Below the pieces are notes generated by a model. The model worked only from the letters and a program-made list of their open reading frames with translations, searched no databases and was not told where the DNA came from. This document shows positions 16,455-24,636 of a stretch of 64,000 nucleotides of DNA, one piece after another. Every line of letters begins with the position of its first letter. Position 1 is the stretch's first letter. Source of the DNA: Streptomyces goshikiensis (GTDB taxonomy: Bacteria > Actinomycetota > Actinomycetes > Streptomycetales > Streptomycetaceae); the NCBI RefSeq assembly GCF_014650555.1, contig NZ_BMVE01000008.1:248001-312000 (forward strand), in the 5' to 3' direction. The position numbers and the translations under genes are program-made.

Positions 16455-18107
16455 TCAGGGCGCGCGGTGGACCACCTCGCCCGCCACCACCACCGTCTGC
16501 GCGACCGTGCCCGGGATGGATTCCACCGGCACCGCGAAGATGTCCCGGGACAGGACCACGAAGTCCGCCGCCTTCCCCACCGTCAGCGAACCCCGCTCCT
16601 CCTCCAGGAAGTTGGCGTAGGCCGAGCCCATCGTGTAGCCGTGCACCGCCGTCGCCACGTCCACCGTCTCGCCCGGCTGCCAGGCCGGCCCGCCGCCCAG
16701 CGGACGCCGCGTCACCGCCGTGTAGATGCCGATCATCGGGTCCATCTCGGCGACGTTCCAGTCGCTGGAGAACGCCAGCACCGCCCCCGCCCCGTGCAGG
16801 CTCCGCATCGGCCACGCCTTGTGCCAGCGGTCCTCGCCCACGTTCCGCGCCCAGTCCTGTCCCGGCCCCGCGATCTCCGGCGCGCAGTGCCTCGGCTGCA
16901 TGCAGGCCACCACTCCCAGCTCCGGGAAGCGCGGCACGTCCGCCGGGTCGAGGCACTCCACGTGCACCACCTGGTGCCGCGCGTCGCGCGGGCCGTTGAC
17001 CGCCCGCGCGTGCTCCACCGCGTCCAGCACGGTGCGGATCCCCCGGTCACCCGTCGCGTGGACGAAGCACTGGAAGCCCCGCGCGTCCAGCTTCGCCAGC
17101 AGTCCGGCGAACTCCTCCGCCGGGTAGAAGGTCTCGCCGCGGTGCGCCCCGCACCCGGTGTAGGGCTCCAGCAGCGCCGCCGTCCGCGGCTCGACCACGT
17201 CGTCGATGTACAGCTTCAGCGGGCCCACCCGCAGCCGGTCGCCGGCGAACCGCCGCGCCGCGTCGGCGAATGCGTCGAGGTCCGCGTCGCCCGTGCCGCG
17301 CGGGTGGAACAGCGCCGCGACGATCCTCGACCTCAGCCGCCCCTCCGCCCGGGCCCGCTCGAAGAGTTCCAGGTCGTCCAGGGAGTTCTGCGGCTCCACC
17401 ACCGTCGTGATGCCGAAGCCGATCGCGTCGTCGAGGCTCTTGACGAGCCGCCCGTACTGCCGGTCGGGCGAGGCCCACGGCACGCCGAGGTCGCGCAGGG
17501 CGCGGTGGCCGTCCCGGGACAGCCCCTTGATCGCGAAGTCCTTGACGAAACCGGTGGGTTCGCCCGTCTCCGGATCGACGGCCGCCGTCCCGAAGGGCAG
17601 GTCGGTGCGGTCCCTGGAGACCCCCAGCCGCCGCATCGCGGCCGTGTTCAGCCACGCCGTGTGGACGTCGTACGAGAGCACGATCGCCGGGGTGTCCCCG
17701 GTGACCGGGTCGAGGTCGGCGGCGGCGGGCATCCGGCCGCCGGGTATCGCCGAGTAGTCGAAGGCCTCGGCCTCGATCCACTCGGCGCCGGGGTTGGCCT
17801 TCCGCCAGGCCAGGATCCGCTCGTGGATGCCCTCCAGGGTGCGGACCCCGGCCAGCTGGACGCAGGCGTCGTCGGAGCCGAGCCGGACGTGGTTGTGGGC
17901 GTCGACGAACCCGGGCAGCACCAGCCGGCCGCCCGCGTCGATCCGCTCGGTGTCGGGGCCGGCCCAGGCGGCGGCGCCGGAGTCCGGGCCGACCCAGACG
18001 ATCAGGCCGTCGCGCACGGCGAGGGCCTCGGCCTCGGGGAGCGCGGGGTCGACGGTGTGGATCCGGGCTCCGGTGAGCAGCAGGTCGGCGGGGCGGGGGC
18101 TGGACAT
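16455..18107 (-). CDS. YtcJ-like amidohydrolase (amidohydrolase 3 family)
   Basis: A 550-residue metal-dependent hydrolase of the YtcJ/N-substituted-formamide-deformylase type. The N-terminal composite beta domain leads to VDAHNHVRLG with the first metal HxH. Further metal ligands are seen in CFVHATGDRGI and VVHVECL, and the last Asp in LAFSSDWNV. The ending EERGSLTVGKAADFVVLSRD is typical of the superfamily. The substrate is unknown. It lies 38 bp downstream of an NCS1 nucleobase/hydantoin-type permease on the same strand, so the likely substrate is an imported cyclic amide or formamide-like compound. ATG 18107 follows AGGAG. Confidence 0.88.
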   Translation of the reverse strand: MSSPRPADLLLTGARIHTVDPALPEAEALAVRDGLIVWVGPDSGAAAWAGPDTERIDAGGRLVLPGFVDAHNHVRLGSDDACVQLAGVRTLEGIHERILAWRKANPGAEWIEAEAFDYSAIPGGRMPAAADLDPVTGDTPAIVLSYDVHTAWLNTAAMRRLGVSRDRTDLPFGTAAVDPETGEPTGFVKDFAIKGLSRDGHRALRDLGVPWASPDRQYGRLVKSLDDAIGFGITTVVEPQNSLDDLELFERARAEGRLRSRIVAALFHPRGTGDADLDAFADAARRFAGDRLRVGPLKLYIDDVVEPRTAALLEPYTGCGAHRGETFYPAEEFAGLLAKLDARGFQCFVHATGDRGIRTVLDAVEHARAVNGPRDARHQVVHVECLDPADVPRFPELGVVACMQPRHCAPEIAGPGQDWARNVGEDRWHKAWPMRSLHGAGAVLAFSSDWNVAEMDPMIGIYTAVTRRPLGGGPAWQPGETVDVATAVHGYTMGSAYANFLEEERGSLTVGKAADFVVLSRDIFAVPVESIPGTVAQTVVVAGEVVHRAP

Positions 18108-18145
18108 GGGGCGGTACTCCTGTGCGACAGAGGGGATACGGGAGA

Positions 18146-19561
18146 TCAGACGGCGGGCGCGTACGCGGTGACCCGGCGGCGGGCCAGGGCCCAGTAGACG
18201 AGTCCTGCGACGACCGAACCGCCCAGCGTGAGGTCCGCGCCTCCGAGCGGCGCCACCAGCGGCCCGGTCCACAGCTCGGAGTCGCAGGTCAGGGCGGCGA
18301 AGGCCATGCCGGCGAGCAGCGCGGCCAGCCCGGCCGGGTGGTAGCCGGCCCGGTACCAGTAGCCGCCCGCGCGCCCGGCGTGCAGCGCGTCGGCGTCGTA
18401 GTGGCAGCGGCGCAGCAGCATGTCGGCGAGGAAGACGCCGCCCCAGGGCGCGAACACGATGATCAGCAGGGAGAGGAAGGAGAGCAGGGCGCTGGTGAAG
18501 TCGGTGAGGAACAGCGCGGCGAGCGATCCGGCGGCGGTCACGGCGGCGCTGATCACGATGGCCCGGGAGCGGCTCCACGGGATGCCGAGGACCTGGAGGT
18601 TCAGGCTGGAGGAGTAGAGCGTGATGATCGAGTTGGTGACGGAGCCGCCGAGGACGAGGGCGAGGAAGACCGGCTGGAACCAGCCGGGCAGCAGGCCCTC
18701 GGCGCCCGCGACGGCGTCGGTCATGTCGGTCTGGGTGGCGGCCGCGACGCCGGCGACGCCGAGGGCCACGGAGGAGAGGAAGCCGCCGAGGGCGCCGCTC
18801 CAGGTGATCGACTTCAGCGAGGTGGTCCGGGGCAGGTAGCGGGTGTAGTCGGCGGGCATCGGCAGGTACGAGAAGGGGCCGGCCAGCATGACGACGAAGG
18901 CGAGGCTCCAGCCGGACAGGCCGGGCGCGGCGGTCGCGGGGGCGCCGGTCTCGGCGCCGGGCAGGACGAAGACCAGCAGCGCGCCGAAGCCGACGGCGAG
19001 GAGGTAGGCCATCCAGCGTTCGGCGAACTGCACGGTGGCGTGGCCCCACATGGCGACGGCGAAGGTCAGCGCGAGGGTGATCAGCAGGGCGACGGCCCGG
19101 GTGGGGTTGCCGCCGTCGCCGAGGCCGAGTCCGGTGAGGAACACCTCCAGCGCCAGGGTGCCGACGACGGTGTTGACGATGGTGTAGCCGATGCTCACCA
19201 CCCAGTTGAGGACGCCGGCCGGGAAGTTGCCGCGGACGCCGAACGCCGCGCGGGAGATGACCAGGGTGGCGGTGCCGGTGCGGATGCCGCCGAGTCCGGC
19301 GGCGCTGACGGCGAAGAAGGCGAGCCCGCTGATCACGACGACGGCGGTGGCCTGGAGGAAGGAGAGCCCGAAGGCGACGGCGAGGGCGCCGTTGATCACG
19401 TAGGTGAAGGTGAGGTTGGAGCCGAACCAGAGCCAGAAGAGGTCCTTGGCGCTGCCGTGCCGCTCGGCGTCGGGGATGGGGTCGATGCCGTGCGTCTCGA
19501 CGCGGAACACCTCGTCGACGTCGGCCGTCGTCTCCTGCCGCGCCGTCTCCTGCTGTGTCAT
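18146..19561 (-). CDS. NCS1-family nucleobase/cation symporter-like permease
   Basis: A 471-residue protein with ~12 membrane helices of the NCS1 (cytosine/allantoin/hydantoin permease) family. The N-terminal DPIPDAERHGSAKDLFWLWFGSNL is the classic NCS1 entry motif, and GPFSYLPMPADYTRYLP sits in the substrate-site region. It should import a purine, pyrimidine or related heterocycle with a cation. The start is ATG 19561, behind a weak AGGGG. It forms a two-gene unit with the amidohydrolase and is divergent from a TetR gene, with two TetR-like palindromes in between. Confidence 0.9.
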   Translation of the reverse strand: MTQQETARQETTADVDEVFRVETHGIDPIPDAERHGSAKDLFWLWFGSNLTFTYVINGALAVAFGLSFLQATAVVVISGLAFFAVSAAGLGGIRTGTATLVISRAAFGVRGNFPAGVLNWVVSIGYTIVNTVVGTLALEVFLTGLGLGDGGNPTRAVALLITLALTFAVAMWGHATVQFAERWMAYLLAVGFGALLVFVLPGAETGAPATAAPGLSGWSLAFVVMLAGPFSYLPMPADYTRYLPRTTSLKSITWSGALGGFLSSVALGVAGVAAATQTDMTDAVAGAEGLLPGWFQPVFLALVLGGSVTNSIITLYSSSLNLQVLGIPWSRSRAIVISAAVTAAGSLAALFLTDFTSALLSFLSLLIIVFAPWGGVFLADMLLRRCHYDADALHAGRAGGYWYRAGYHPAGLAALLAGMAFAALTCDSELWTGPLVAPLGGADLTLGGSVVAGLVYWALARRRVTAYAPAV

Positions 19562-19577
19562 CGGCCGTGCCCCTGAC

Positions 19578-19589
19578 CTTGGATCCAAG
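19578..19589. promoter_or_regulatory. 12-bp palindrome near the permease start
   Basis: CTTGGATCCAAG, 17 bp before the permease ATG. Its arms share CTTG/CAAG ends with the two larger palindromes nearby, so it may be a weaker third site. Confidence 0.3.
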
Positions 19590-19601
19590 CCCTCACGGGA
19601 T

Positions 19602-19638
19602 CTTGAATGGCGTTCTAAGTTCTTGAATGGCATTCAAG
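19602..19638. promoter_or_regulatory. tandem TetR-type operators between permease and tetR genes
   Basis: A perfect 17-bp dyad CTTGAATGGCATTCAAG (19622-19638) and an imperfect copy CTTGAATGGCGTTCTAAG (19602-19619). Their centres are ~20 bp apart, about two helical turns. Their size, position between divergent genes and pairing fit cooperative binding of the adjacent TetR regulator, controlling both itself and the permease-amidohydrolase unit. Confidence 0.7.
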
Positions 19639-19714
19639 ATGCGCCGCCGACCCGGGGCCCGTCAAGACCCTGTCCGGGATAAGGTCGGGACAGGAAGATC
19701 AGGAAGGCGGACCG

Positions 19715-20320
19715 GTGGCGGGAGCGGCACGGCGGCGCGACGGGCAGATCGCCCAGGAGCGGATGCTGGAAGAGGCCATGGCGGCGATCGCCGAGGACGG
19801 GCTGGCGGCACTGACCATGTCGGCGCTGGCCGAGCGGCTCGGCACCAGCGGCGGCCACATCCTGTACTACTTCGGCAGCAAGGACCGGCTGCTGCTGGAG
19901 GCGCTGCGCTGGAGCGAGGACCGGCTGACCGCCGAGCGCACCGAACTGCTGGGCCGGCGGGTCACCGCCCACCGCAAACTCGACCTGTTCCTCCAGCTGT
20001 ACCTGCCGCGCGGCCCCCGCGACCCGCGCTGGACGCTGTGGATCGAGCTGTGGGCCCGTACGCCCTCCAACGAGCAACTGCGCACGGCCCAGCAGGACAT
20101 CGACGGCGGCTGGCAGCGCGATCTGGAGGCCCTGCTGGCCAAGGGCGTGGACCAGGGCCGCTTCGACGCCGCCCTGGACGTCGGCGCGCGGGCGTCCGAG
20201 CTGCTCGCCCTGCTGGACGGGCTGAGCACCCGGGTGGTGCTGGGCCAGCGCGGCGCGGACCGCACCGAGGCCCTGGCCCGCGCCCGCACGGCGGCGGCCC
20301 TGCTGGTCCCCTGCCCCTGA
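19715..20320 (+). CDS. TetR-family transcriptional regulator
   Basis: A 201-residue TetR regulator. The N-terminal helix-turn-helix reads AIAEDGLAALTMSALAERLG followed by TSGGHILYYFGSKDRLL, the hallmark recognition helix and 'YYFxSKxxLL' motif. The C-terminal helical domain carries a TetR_C-like core with TLWIELWAR. It starts at GTG 19715 behind AGGAAGG. It is divergent from the permease/amidohydrolase genes with paired palindromes between, so it probably senses their substrate and represses them. Confidence 0.93.
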   Translation: MAGAARRRDGQIAQERMLEEAMAAIAEDGLAALTMSALAERLGTSGGHILYYFGSKDRLLLEALRWSEDRLTAERTELLGRRVTAHRKLDLFLQLYLPRGPRDPRWTLWIELWARTPSNEQLRTAQQDIDGGWQRDLEALLAKGVDQGRFDAALDVGARASELLALLDGLSTRVVLGQRGADRTEALARARTAAALLVPCP

Positions 20321-20428
20321 CGCCGAAAGCGCCCGCGCCGGAAAGGCGGGGCGCAGCGGGCACCCCCGCGACAAGGACGGCCCAGGCACACGTGCGGCAC
20401 GCCCGCCCGGGCCCGGGCGGGGCCGGGG

Positions 20429-20839
20429 TCAGGCTTCGGGCCGGCTCGGGGATGCCGGGCGGCGGTCTCGGGTCACGGAGGTGGCCACGGCGCAGAGGGC
20501 CGAGGTGCCGATGAGGCTCCCCAGCGCGACCAGGCCCACGCCGATCACGAACAGGCCGCTGGAGTCGTCCGACCAGTCGTAGGCGGCGGCGAACGTCAGC
20601 CCGGCGGTGGTGGCGAGCACGGCGCCCGCGAACAGGCGCCGGGACGCGGCCCACCACACCGGTACCGCCACGGTCAGCACCAGCCCGATCACCTGCCAGG
20701 CCTCGTACGGCCCGGTGACCGAGCCGTCGGGGTGCACGTCGCGGTGCTGGTCCCAGCCCAGCCAGGCGGCCCACGCCGCGACCGGCACGAGAGCCAGCGA
20801 CAGCAGCAAGAGAGCGGACTTCAGTGGTTTCCGGCGCAT
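20429..20839 (-). CDS. small four-helix membrane protein, unknown
   Basis: A 136-residue membrane protein with four predicted helices (around ALLLLSLALVPVAAWAAWLG, WQVIGLVLTVAVPVWWAA, LFAGAVLATTAGLTFAAAY and FVIGVGLVALGSLIGTSALC). A short loop (DQHRDVHPDGSVTGPYE) lies between the first two, and an Arg/Pro tail ends the protein. No family is recognised. ATG 20839 is favoured by a GGGAGGG site 7-8 nt upstream over a longer reading to 20890. Confidence 0.72.
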   Translation of the reverse strand: MRRKPLKSALLLLSLALVPVAAWAAWLGWDQHRDVHPDGSVTGPYEAWQVIGLVLTVAVPVWWAASRRLFAGAVLATTAGLTFAAAYDWSDDSSGLFVIGVGLVALGSLIGTSALCAVATSVTRDRRPASPSRPEA

Positions 20840-21008
20840 GACACAACCCTCCCGCCCACCCCCGCCCCGGGGGAGAGCACAGGTACTCACCTGCCCCCTG
20901 AGTACCGGCTCACGCCGGAACTCCGCGGTGAACGCGCCCTACCGCGCTCCTCCCCCCGGCGCGCACAATCACCGTGACGACCCGTGTCGACCGTGAGGGA
21001 GGGAGCGC

Positions 21009-21911
21009 GTGCGCGATCAGGTGCGCGCCGCGGACGGACGCGCTCTGACGGTGGAGCGCTGGGGCGACCCGGAGGGCAAGCCGGTCTTCCTGCTCCACGG
21101 CATGCCCGGCAGCCGGCTCGGCCCCGCCCCCCGGGGCATGGTCCTCTACCAGCGCCGGACCCAGCTCATCGCCTACGACCGGCCCGGTTACGGCGGCTCC
21201 GAGCGCCACCCGGGCCGCACCGTCGCCGACGTGGCCCAGGACGTGGCCTCGATCGCCGACGCCCTCGGCCTGGACACCTTCGCCGTGGCGGGCCGCTCCG
21301 GCGGCGCCCCCGGCGCCCTGGCCTGCGCCGCCCTGCTCCCGGACCGGGTCACCCGGACCGCCGCCCTGGTCCCGCTCGCCCCCCGGGACGCGGAGGACCT
21401 GGACTGGTTCGCCGGAATGGCCGCCTCGAACGTACGGGAGTACACCACCGCCTCCACCGACCCCGAGGAGCTCGCGGCCCGGCTGATCCCGCGCGCCGAC
21501 GGCATCCGCAAGGACCCCGGGCGGCTGCTGGACGAGCTGCGCCGGGAGCTGACCGCGAACGACCGCATGATCGTCTCGGACTCGGGGCTGCGGTCGATGC
21601 TGCTGCGGAACTACCGGGAGGGGCTGCGCACCTCGGCGTGGGGGTGGATCGACGACGTCCTCGCGTTCAGCGGCCCCTGGGGCTTCGATCCCGCCGACAT
21701 CCGCACCCCCGTCCTGATCTGGCACGGGGAACTGGACGTGTTCTCCCCCGTCGGCCACTCCCGCTGGCTGGGCCGCCGGATCCCGGGGGCGACCACCACC
21801 ATCGACCCCCACGCCGCGCACTTCGCGGCGCTGCGCGCGCTGCCCGACGTACTGACCTGGCTGCTGCGTCCGCTGCCCGCCCCGCCCCTCGGCGAACAGC
21901 AGCCCGCCTGA
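21009..21911 (+). CDS. alpha/beta-fold hydrolase
   Basis: A 300-residue intracellular alpha/beta hydrolase. FLLHGMPGSRLGP provides the oxyanion HGMPGS motif; AGRSGGAPGAL is the nucleophile elbow, with Ser in GRSGG where GxSxG is usual. VLIWHGELDVFSPVGHS supplies the acid Asp. For the catalytic His, IDPHAAHFAAL offers HAAHF. The substrate is unknown. It starts at GTG 21009 behind GGGAGGGAG. Confidence 0.85.
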   Translation: MRDQVRAADGRALTVERWGDPEGKPVFLLHGMPGSRLGPAPRGMVLYQRRTQLIAYDRPGYGGSERHPGRTVADVAQDVASIADALGLDTFAVAGRSGGAPGALACAALLPDRVTRTAALVPLAPRDAEDLDWFAGMAASNVREYTTASTDPEELAARLIPRADGIRKDPGRLLDELRRELTANDRMIVSDSGLRSMLLRNYREGLRTSAWGWIDDVLAFSGPWGFDPADIRTPVLIWHGELDVFSPVGHSRWLGRRIPGATTTIDPHAAHFAALRALPDVLTWLLRPLPAPPLGEQQPA

Positions 21912-22017
21912 GGGGCGTTAGGGAAATGGATCTTGCCTTCAGGCGAACGGCCGAATACGGCGCCGCGGAAATGCCCGGAGCTTCTCTTAGAACGCTTGAC
22001 CAGGCGTCATGTCCCGG

Positions 22018-22045
22018 TTGCCAATGGGGTGCGGGCGAGTAAAGT
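22018..22045 (+). promoter_or_regulatory. candidate promoter of the fxs operon
   Basis: TTGCCA (22018-22023), a 16-bp spacer and TAAAGT (22040-22045). Transcription from here would give a leader of ~65 nt before fxsA, containing the inverted repeat at 22056-22074. The region is visibly lower in GC than the flanking genes. Confidence 0.45.
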
Positions 22046-22055
22046 CCACGCTTGA

Positions 22056-22074
22056 CACCAGCATGCCGCTGGTG
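22056..22074 (+). promoter_or_regulatory. inverted repeat in the fxsA leader
   Basis: CACCAGC, five bases, GCTGGTG: a perfect 7-bp dyad. It directly follows a second -35-like TTGACA (22052-22057) and lies 45 bp before the fxsA start. It could be an operator or an RNA hairpin. Next to it two direct near-repeats, CCATTCACATG and CCATTCCACATGG, span 22076-22101. Confidence 0.4.
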
Positions 22075-22118
22075 CCATTCACATGCCCATTCCACATGGC
22101 TTCCCCGAGGACGGTGTC

Positions 22119-22283
22119 GTGAACACTTCCGCAACCCCCCCGACCAGCACGGTCAAGGCCCGTCGGATCCCGCTCGCCCGGATCGACGTCCGCAGTGCCT
22201 CCGCCACCACGACGCTCGGCCGCGTGCTGCCGACGGAATCCGGCCGTTCGGTCCAGGCGCCGATCTTCAACTCCGCGCTCTGA
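22119..22283 (+). CDS. fxsA: FxsA: FxSxx-COOH cyclophane-type RiPP precursor peptide
   Basis: A 54-residue precursor peptide. The leader is Thr/Ala-rich with KARRIPLARIDVRSASATTTLGR split over residues 13-35, then VLPTESGRSVQAPI and the core FNSAL at the extreme C terminus. That is the FxSxx-COOH signature that names the family. In the FxsA/FxsB system a radical SAM enzyme cross-links the core Phe to the residue two positions later, forming a three-residue cyclophane. The GTG at 22119 is preferred over an in-frame ATG at 22083 because GAGGACGG precedes it and family leaders are this length. fxsB starts 28 bp downstream. Confidence 0.88.
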   Translation: MNTSATPPTSTVKARRIPLARIDVRSASATTTLGRVLPTESGRSVQAPIFNSAL

Positions 22284-22311
22284 CCCGGAAGTACGGCTCT
22301 AGACTGGCGGA

Positions 22312-24636
22312 ATGACCGGCCTGATCGCTTTTCGCGAGATCGTCCTGAAAGTTCACAGCAGATGCGATCTTGCTTGTGATCATTGCTACGTCTACGAACA
22401 CGCAGATCAGAGCTGGCGAGGCCGGCCCAAAGTGATCTCCCCCGAGGTCGTCACCCACACCGCGTCACGACTCGCCGAGCATGCCCGTGACCATGCGCTC
22501 CCCTCCGTCACGGTGATTCTCCACGGAGGGGAACCCCTGTTGGCCGGGACCGCCCGGCTCCGGTTCGTCTGCGAGGAATTCACCCGGGCGCTCGCCGGAA
22601 TCGCGGAACTCGATCTGCGCGTCCACACCAACGGACTTCAGCTCGGCCCCCGGTATCTCGACCTCTTCGCCGAATTCGGCGTCCGGGTCGGCGTCTCCCT
22701 CGACGGCGACCGCGCCGCCAACGACCGGCACCGCCGCTTCGCGGACGGCCGCACCAGCCACCCCCTGGTCCTCGCCGCCGTCGCGCTGCTCCGTTCGGAG
22801 CCCTACCGCCACCTCTACCAGGGCCTGCTCTGCACGGTGGACGTGGCCAACGACCCCGTCGCCGTCCTGGACGCCCTCGTCGAGCTGGAGCCGCCCCGGG
22901 TGGACTTCCTGCTCCCGCACGCCACCTGGGAGACCCCGCCGGCCCGGCCCGACGGCGCCCCCGACGCGTACGCGCGCTGGCTGCTGCGGGTCTTCGACCA
23001 CTGGGAGCGGCGCGAGCGACCGGTGCCCGTACGGCTCTTCGAGTCCCTGCTCTCCACCCTGCGCGGCGGGCCCAGCCTGACCGAGTCCCTGGGCCTCGCC
23101 CCGACCGACCTCGTCGTGGTCGAGACGGACGGGACGCTGGAGCAGGTGGACTCCCTGAAGAGCGCCTTCGACGGGGCCGCGGCCACCGGGTTCAACGTCT
23201 TCGACCACGCGTTCGACCAGGTCGCGGCCCACCCGGGGGTACGGGCGCGGCAGCTGGGCCTGGCCGGGGTCAGCGACTCGTGCCGCCGCTGCCCCGTCGT
23301 ACGCTCGTGCGGCGGCGGCCTCTACACGCACCGCTACCGCGCGGACAACGGCTTCGACAACCCCTCCGTGTACTGCGCCGACCTGCGCGAACTGGTCGAC
23401 GGGGTGCAGGCCCGCACCGCGCCGCGCGAGAGCGCGCCGCAGCTCGCCGACCCCGCCGCGCTCGCCCGGTCCCAGGAGGAACTGACCCGGGTGCTGCTGG
23501 CCCGGCTGCACGAGGACCTGGCGGGCCACGCCGGCTGGGAGCGGGCCTGGGAGCTGCTGGCCGAGGTGGAGGAGCGCGCCGGGGCCGGCCGGGAGGAGGC
23601 CGCGGTCGCGGTGGACGCGGTGGTGGACCACCCGTTCACCCGGACCTGGGTGCTGGCGGCCCTGGACGCCGTCCGGGAACGCCGGAGCGGCGGCGCGGAG
23701 CGCGAGGACCCGGCCCGGGAGGCCGCGCGCAGGCTGGCCGCGCTGACCGCCTCGGCCGTGCTGCGCGGCGGGCTGGAGCTGCCGGCCGAGGTGGCGTACC
23801 GGGACGGCGAGGTGTACCTGCCGACGCTGGGGCTGCTGCGGCTCGGGGCGCCCGGCACCGACGGCCGGGCCGCGCTGCGCGCCACCGGCGAGGGGTACGC
23901 CGTACGGGACGGCCGCGCCGAGCACCGCTTCGGGCCCGGCGCCGGGGACGCCCGCTGGCTGCCCGTACGGACCTGGCCGCCCGGGCCGCCGGACGCGGCG
24001 CCGGGTGCGCCCGGTGCACCGGGTACGCCGGCGCCGCCGGTGGCGCTGGAGGACCTCGACCCGTACCGCAACTGCTTCGCCCGGCCGCCCCGGCTGCGGC
24101 TCGGGGCCGGCGAGGCCGAGGAGTGGCGGACCAGGCTGGACCGGGCCTGGGCGCTGCTGCACGAGACGGTCCCGGAGTTCGCCCGGGCCGCGCGGGCGGG
24201 GCTGACGACGCTGACCCCGCTCGCGGGCGGCCCGCGCTCGGCGGTCTGGGGCGAGGCCGGGCGGCACGGGCCGGGGGCGCTCGGGGTGCCGTACGCGGCG
24301 GGCGTGCGGGAGACGGCGCTCGCGCTGCTGACGGGGCGGCGGCGGGCCCGGCTGCGGGCGCTGACCGAGGTGACGGACCTGTACGCGCTCGACGGGGCCT
24401 GGCAGCACCCCTCGCCGTGGCGGGAGCGGCCGGTTCCGGTGTCCCGGCTGCTGGCCGACGTACACGAGCGGGTGGCGGTGGAGGCGTACCGGCGGGCCAC
24501 CGCGGCGGCGGAGCCGGGCGGGGCGGACCGGATCCACCGGGCCCTGGACCGGCTGTCCGGGGCGGCCGAGCTGACCAGCACCGGCAAGCGGCTGGTGGAG
24601 GAACTCCGCTGGGAGCTCAAGGGGGTCGGCGCATGA
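22312..24636 (+). CDS. fxsB: FxsB: radical SAM/SPASM cyclophane-forming peptide maturase with degenerate HExxH-type C-terminal domain
   Basis: A 774-residue maturase for FxsA. The radical SAM core has the [4Fe-4S] motif C18-D-L-A-C22-D-H-C25, followed by HGGEPLL (SAM-binding GGE) and VSLDGD. A SPASM-like auxiliary cluster uses C324, C327, C333 and C355 (CRRCPVVRSCGGG). After a linker, residues ~390-774 look like the 'mod_HExxH' domain often fused to or paired with FxsB: DPYRNCFARPP and the stretch ending LYALDGAWQHPSPWRERP. Where that family shows HExxH before 'LxALxxxxxLY', this protein has LLTGRRRARLRAL (about 667-680), so the metal site looks lost. Its stop overlaps the next gene by 4 bp. 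Confidence 0.93.
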   Translation: MTGLIAFREIVLKVHSRCDLACDHCYVYEHADQSWRGRPKVISPEVVTHTASRLAEHARDHALPSVTVILHGGEPLLAGTARLRFVCEEFTRALAGIAELDLRVHTNGLQLGPRYLDLFAEFGVRVGVSLDGDRAANDRHRRFADGRTSHPLVLAAVALLRSEPYRHLYQGLLCTVDVANDPVAVLDALVELEPPRVDFLLPHATWETPPARPDGAPDAYARWLLRVFDHWERRERPVPVRLFESLLSTLRGGPSLTESLGLAPTDLVVVETDGTLEQVDSLKSAFDGAAATGFNVFDHAFDQVAAHPGVRARQLGLAGVSDSCRRCPVVRSCGGGLYTHRYRADNGFDNPSVYCADLRELVDGVQARTAPRESAPQLADPAALARSQEELTRVLLARLHEDLAGHAGWERAWELLAEVEERAGAGREEAAVAVDAVVDHPFTRTWVLAALDAVRERRSGGAEREDPAREAARRLAALTASAVLRGGLELPAEVAYRDGEVYLPTLGLLRLGAPGTDGRAALRATGEGYAVRDGRAEHRFGPGAGDARWLPVRTWPPGPPDAAPGAPGAPGTPAPPVALEDLDPYRNCFARPPRLRLGAGEAEEWRTRLDRAWALLHETVPEFARAARAGLTTLTPLAGGPRSAVWGEAGRHGPGALGVPYAAGVRETALALLTGRRRARLRALTEVTDLYALDGAWQHPSPWRERPVPVSRLLADVHERVAVEAYRRATAAAEPGGADRIHRALDRLSGAAELTSTGKRLVEELRWELKGVGA

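Noticed and set aside
22083..22283. Longer FxsA starting at ATG 22083
   Set aside because: No ribosome-binding site precedes that ATG, and the added residues are unlike FxsA leaders; GTG 22119 has one.
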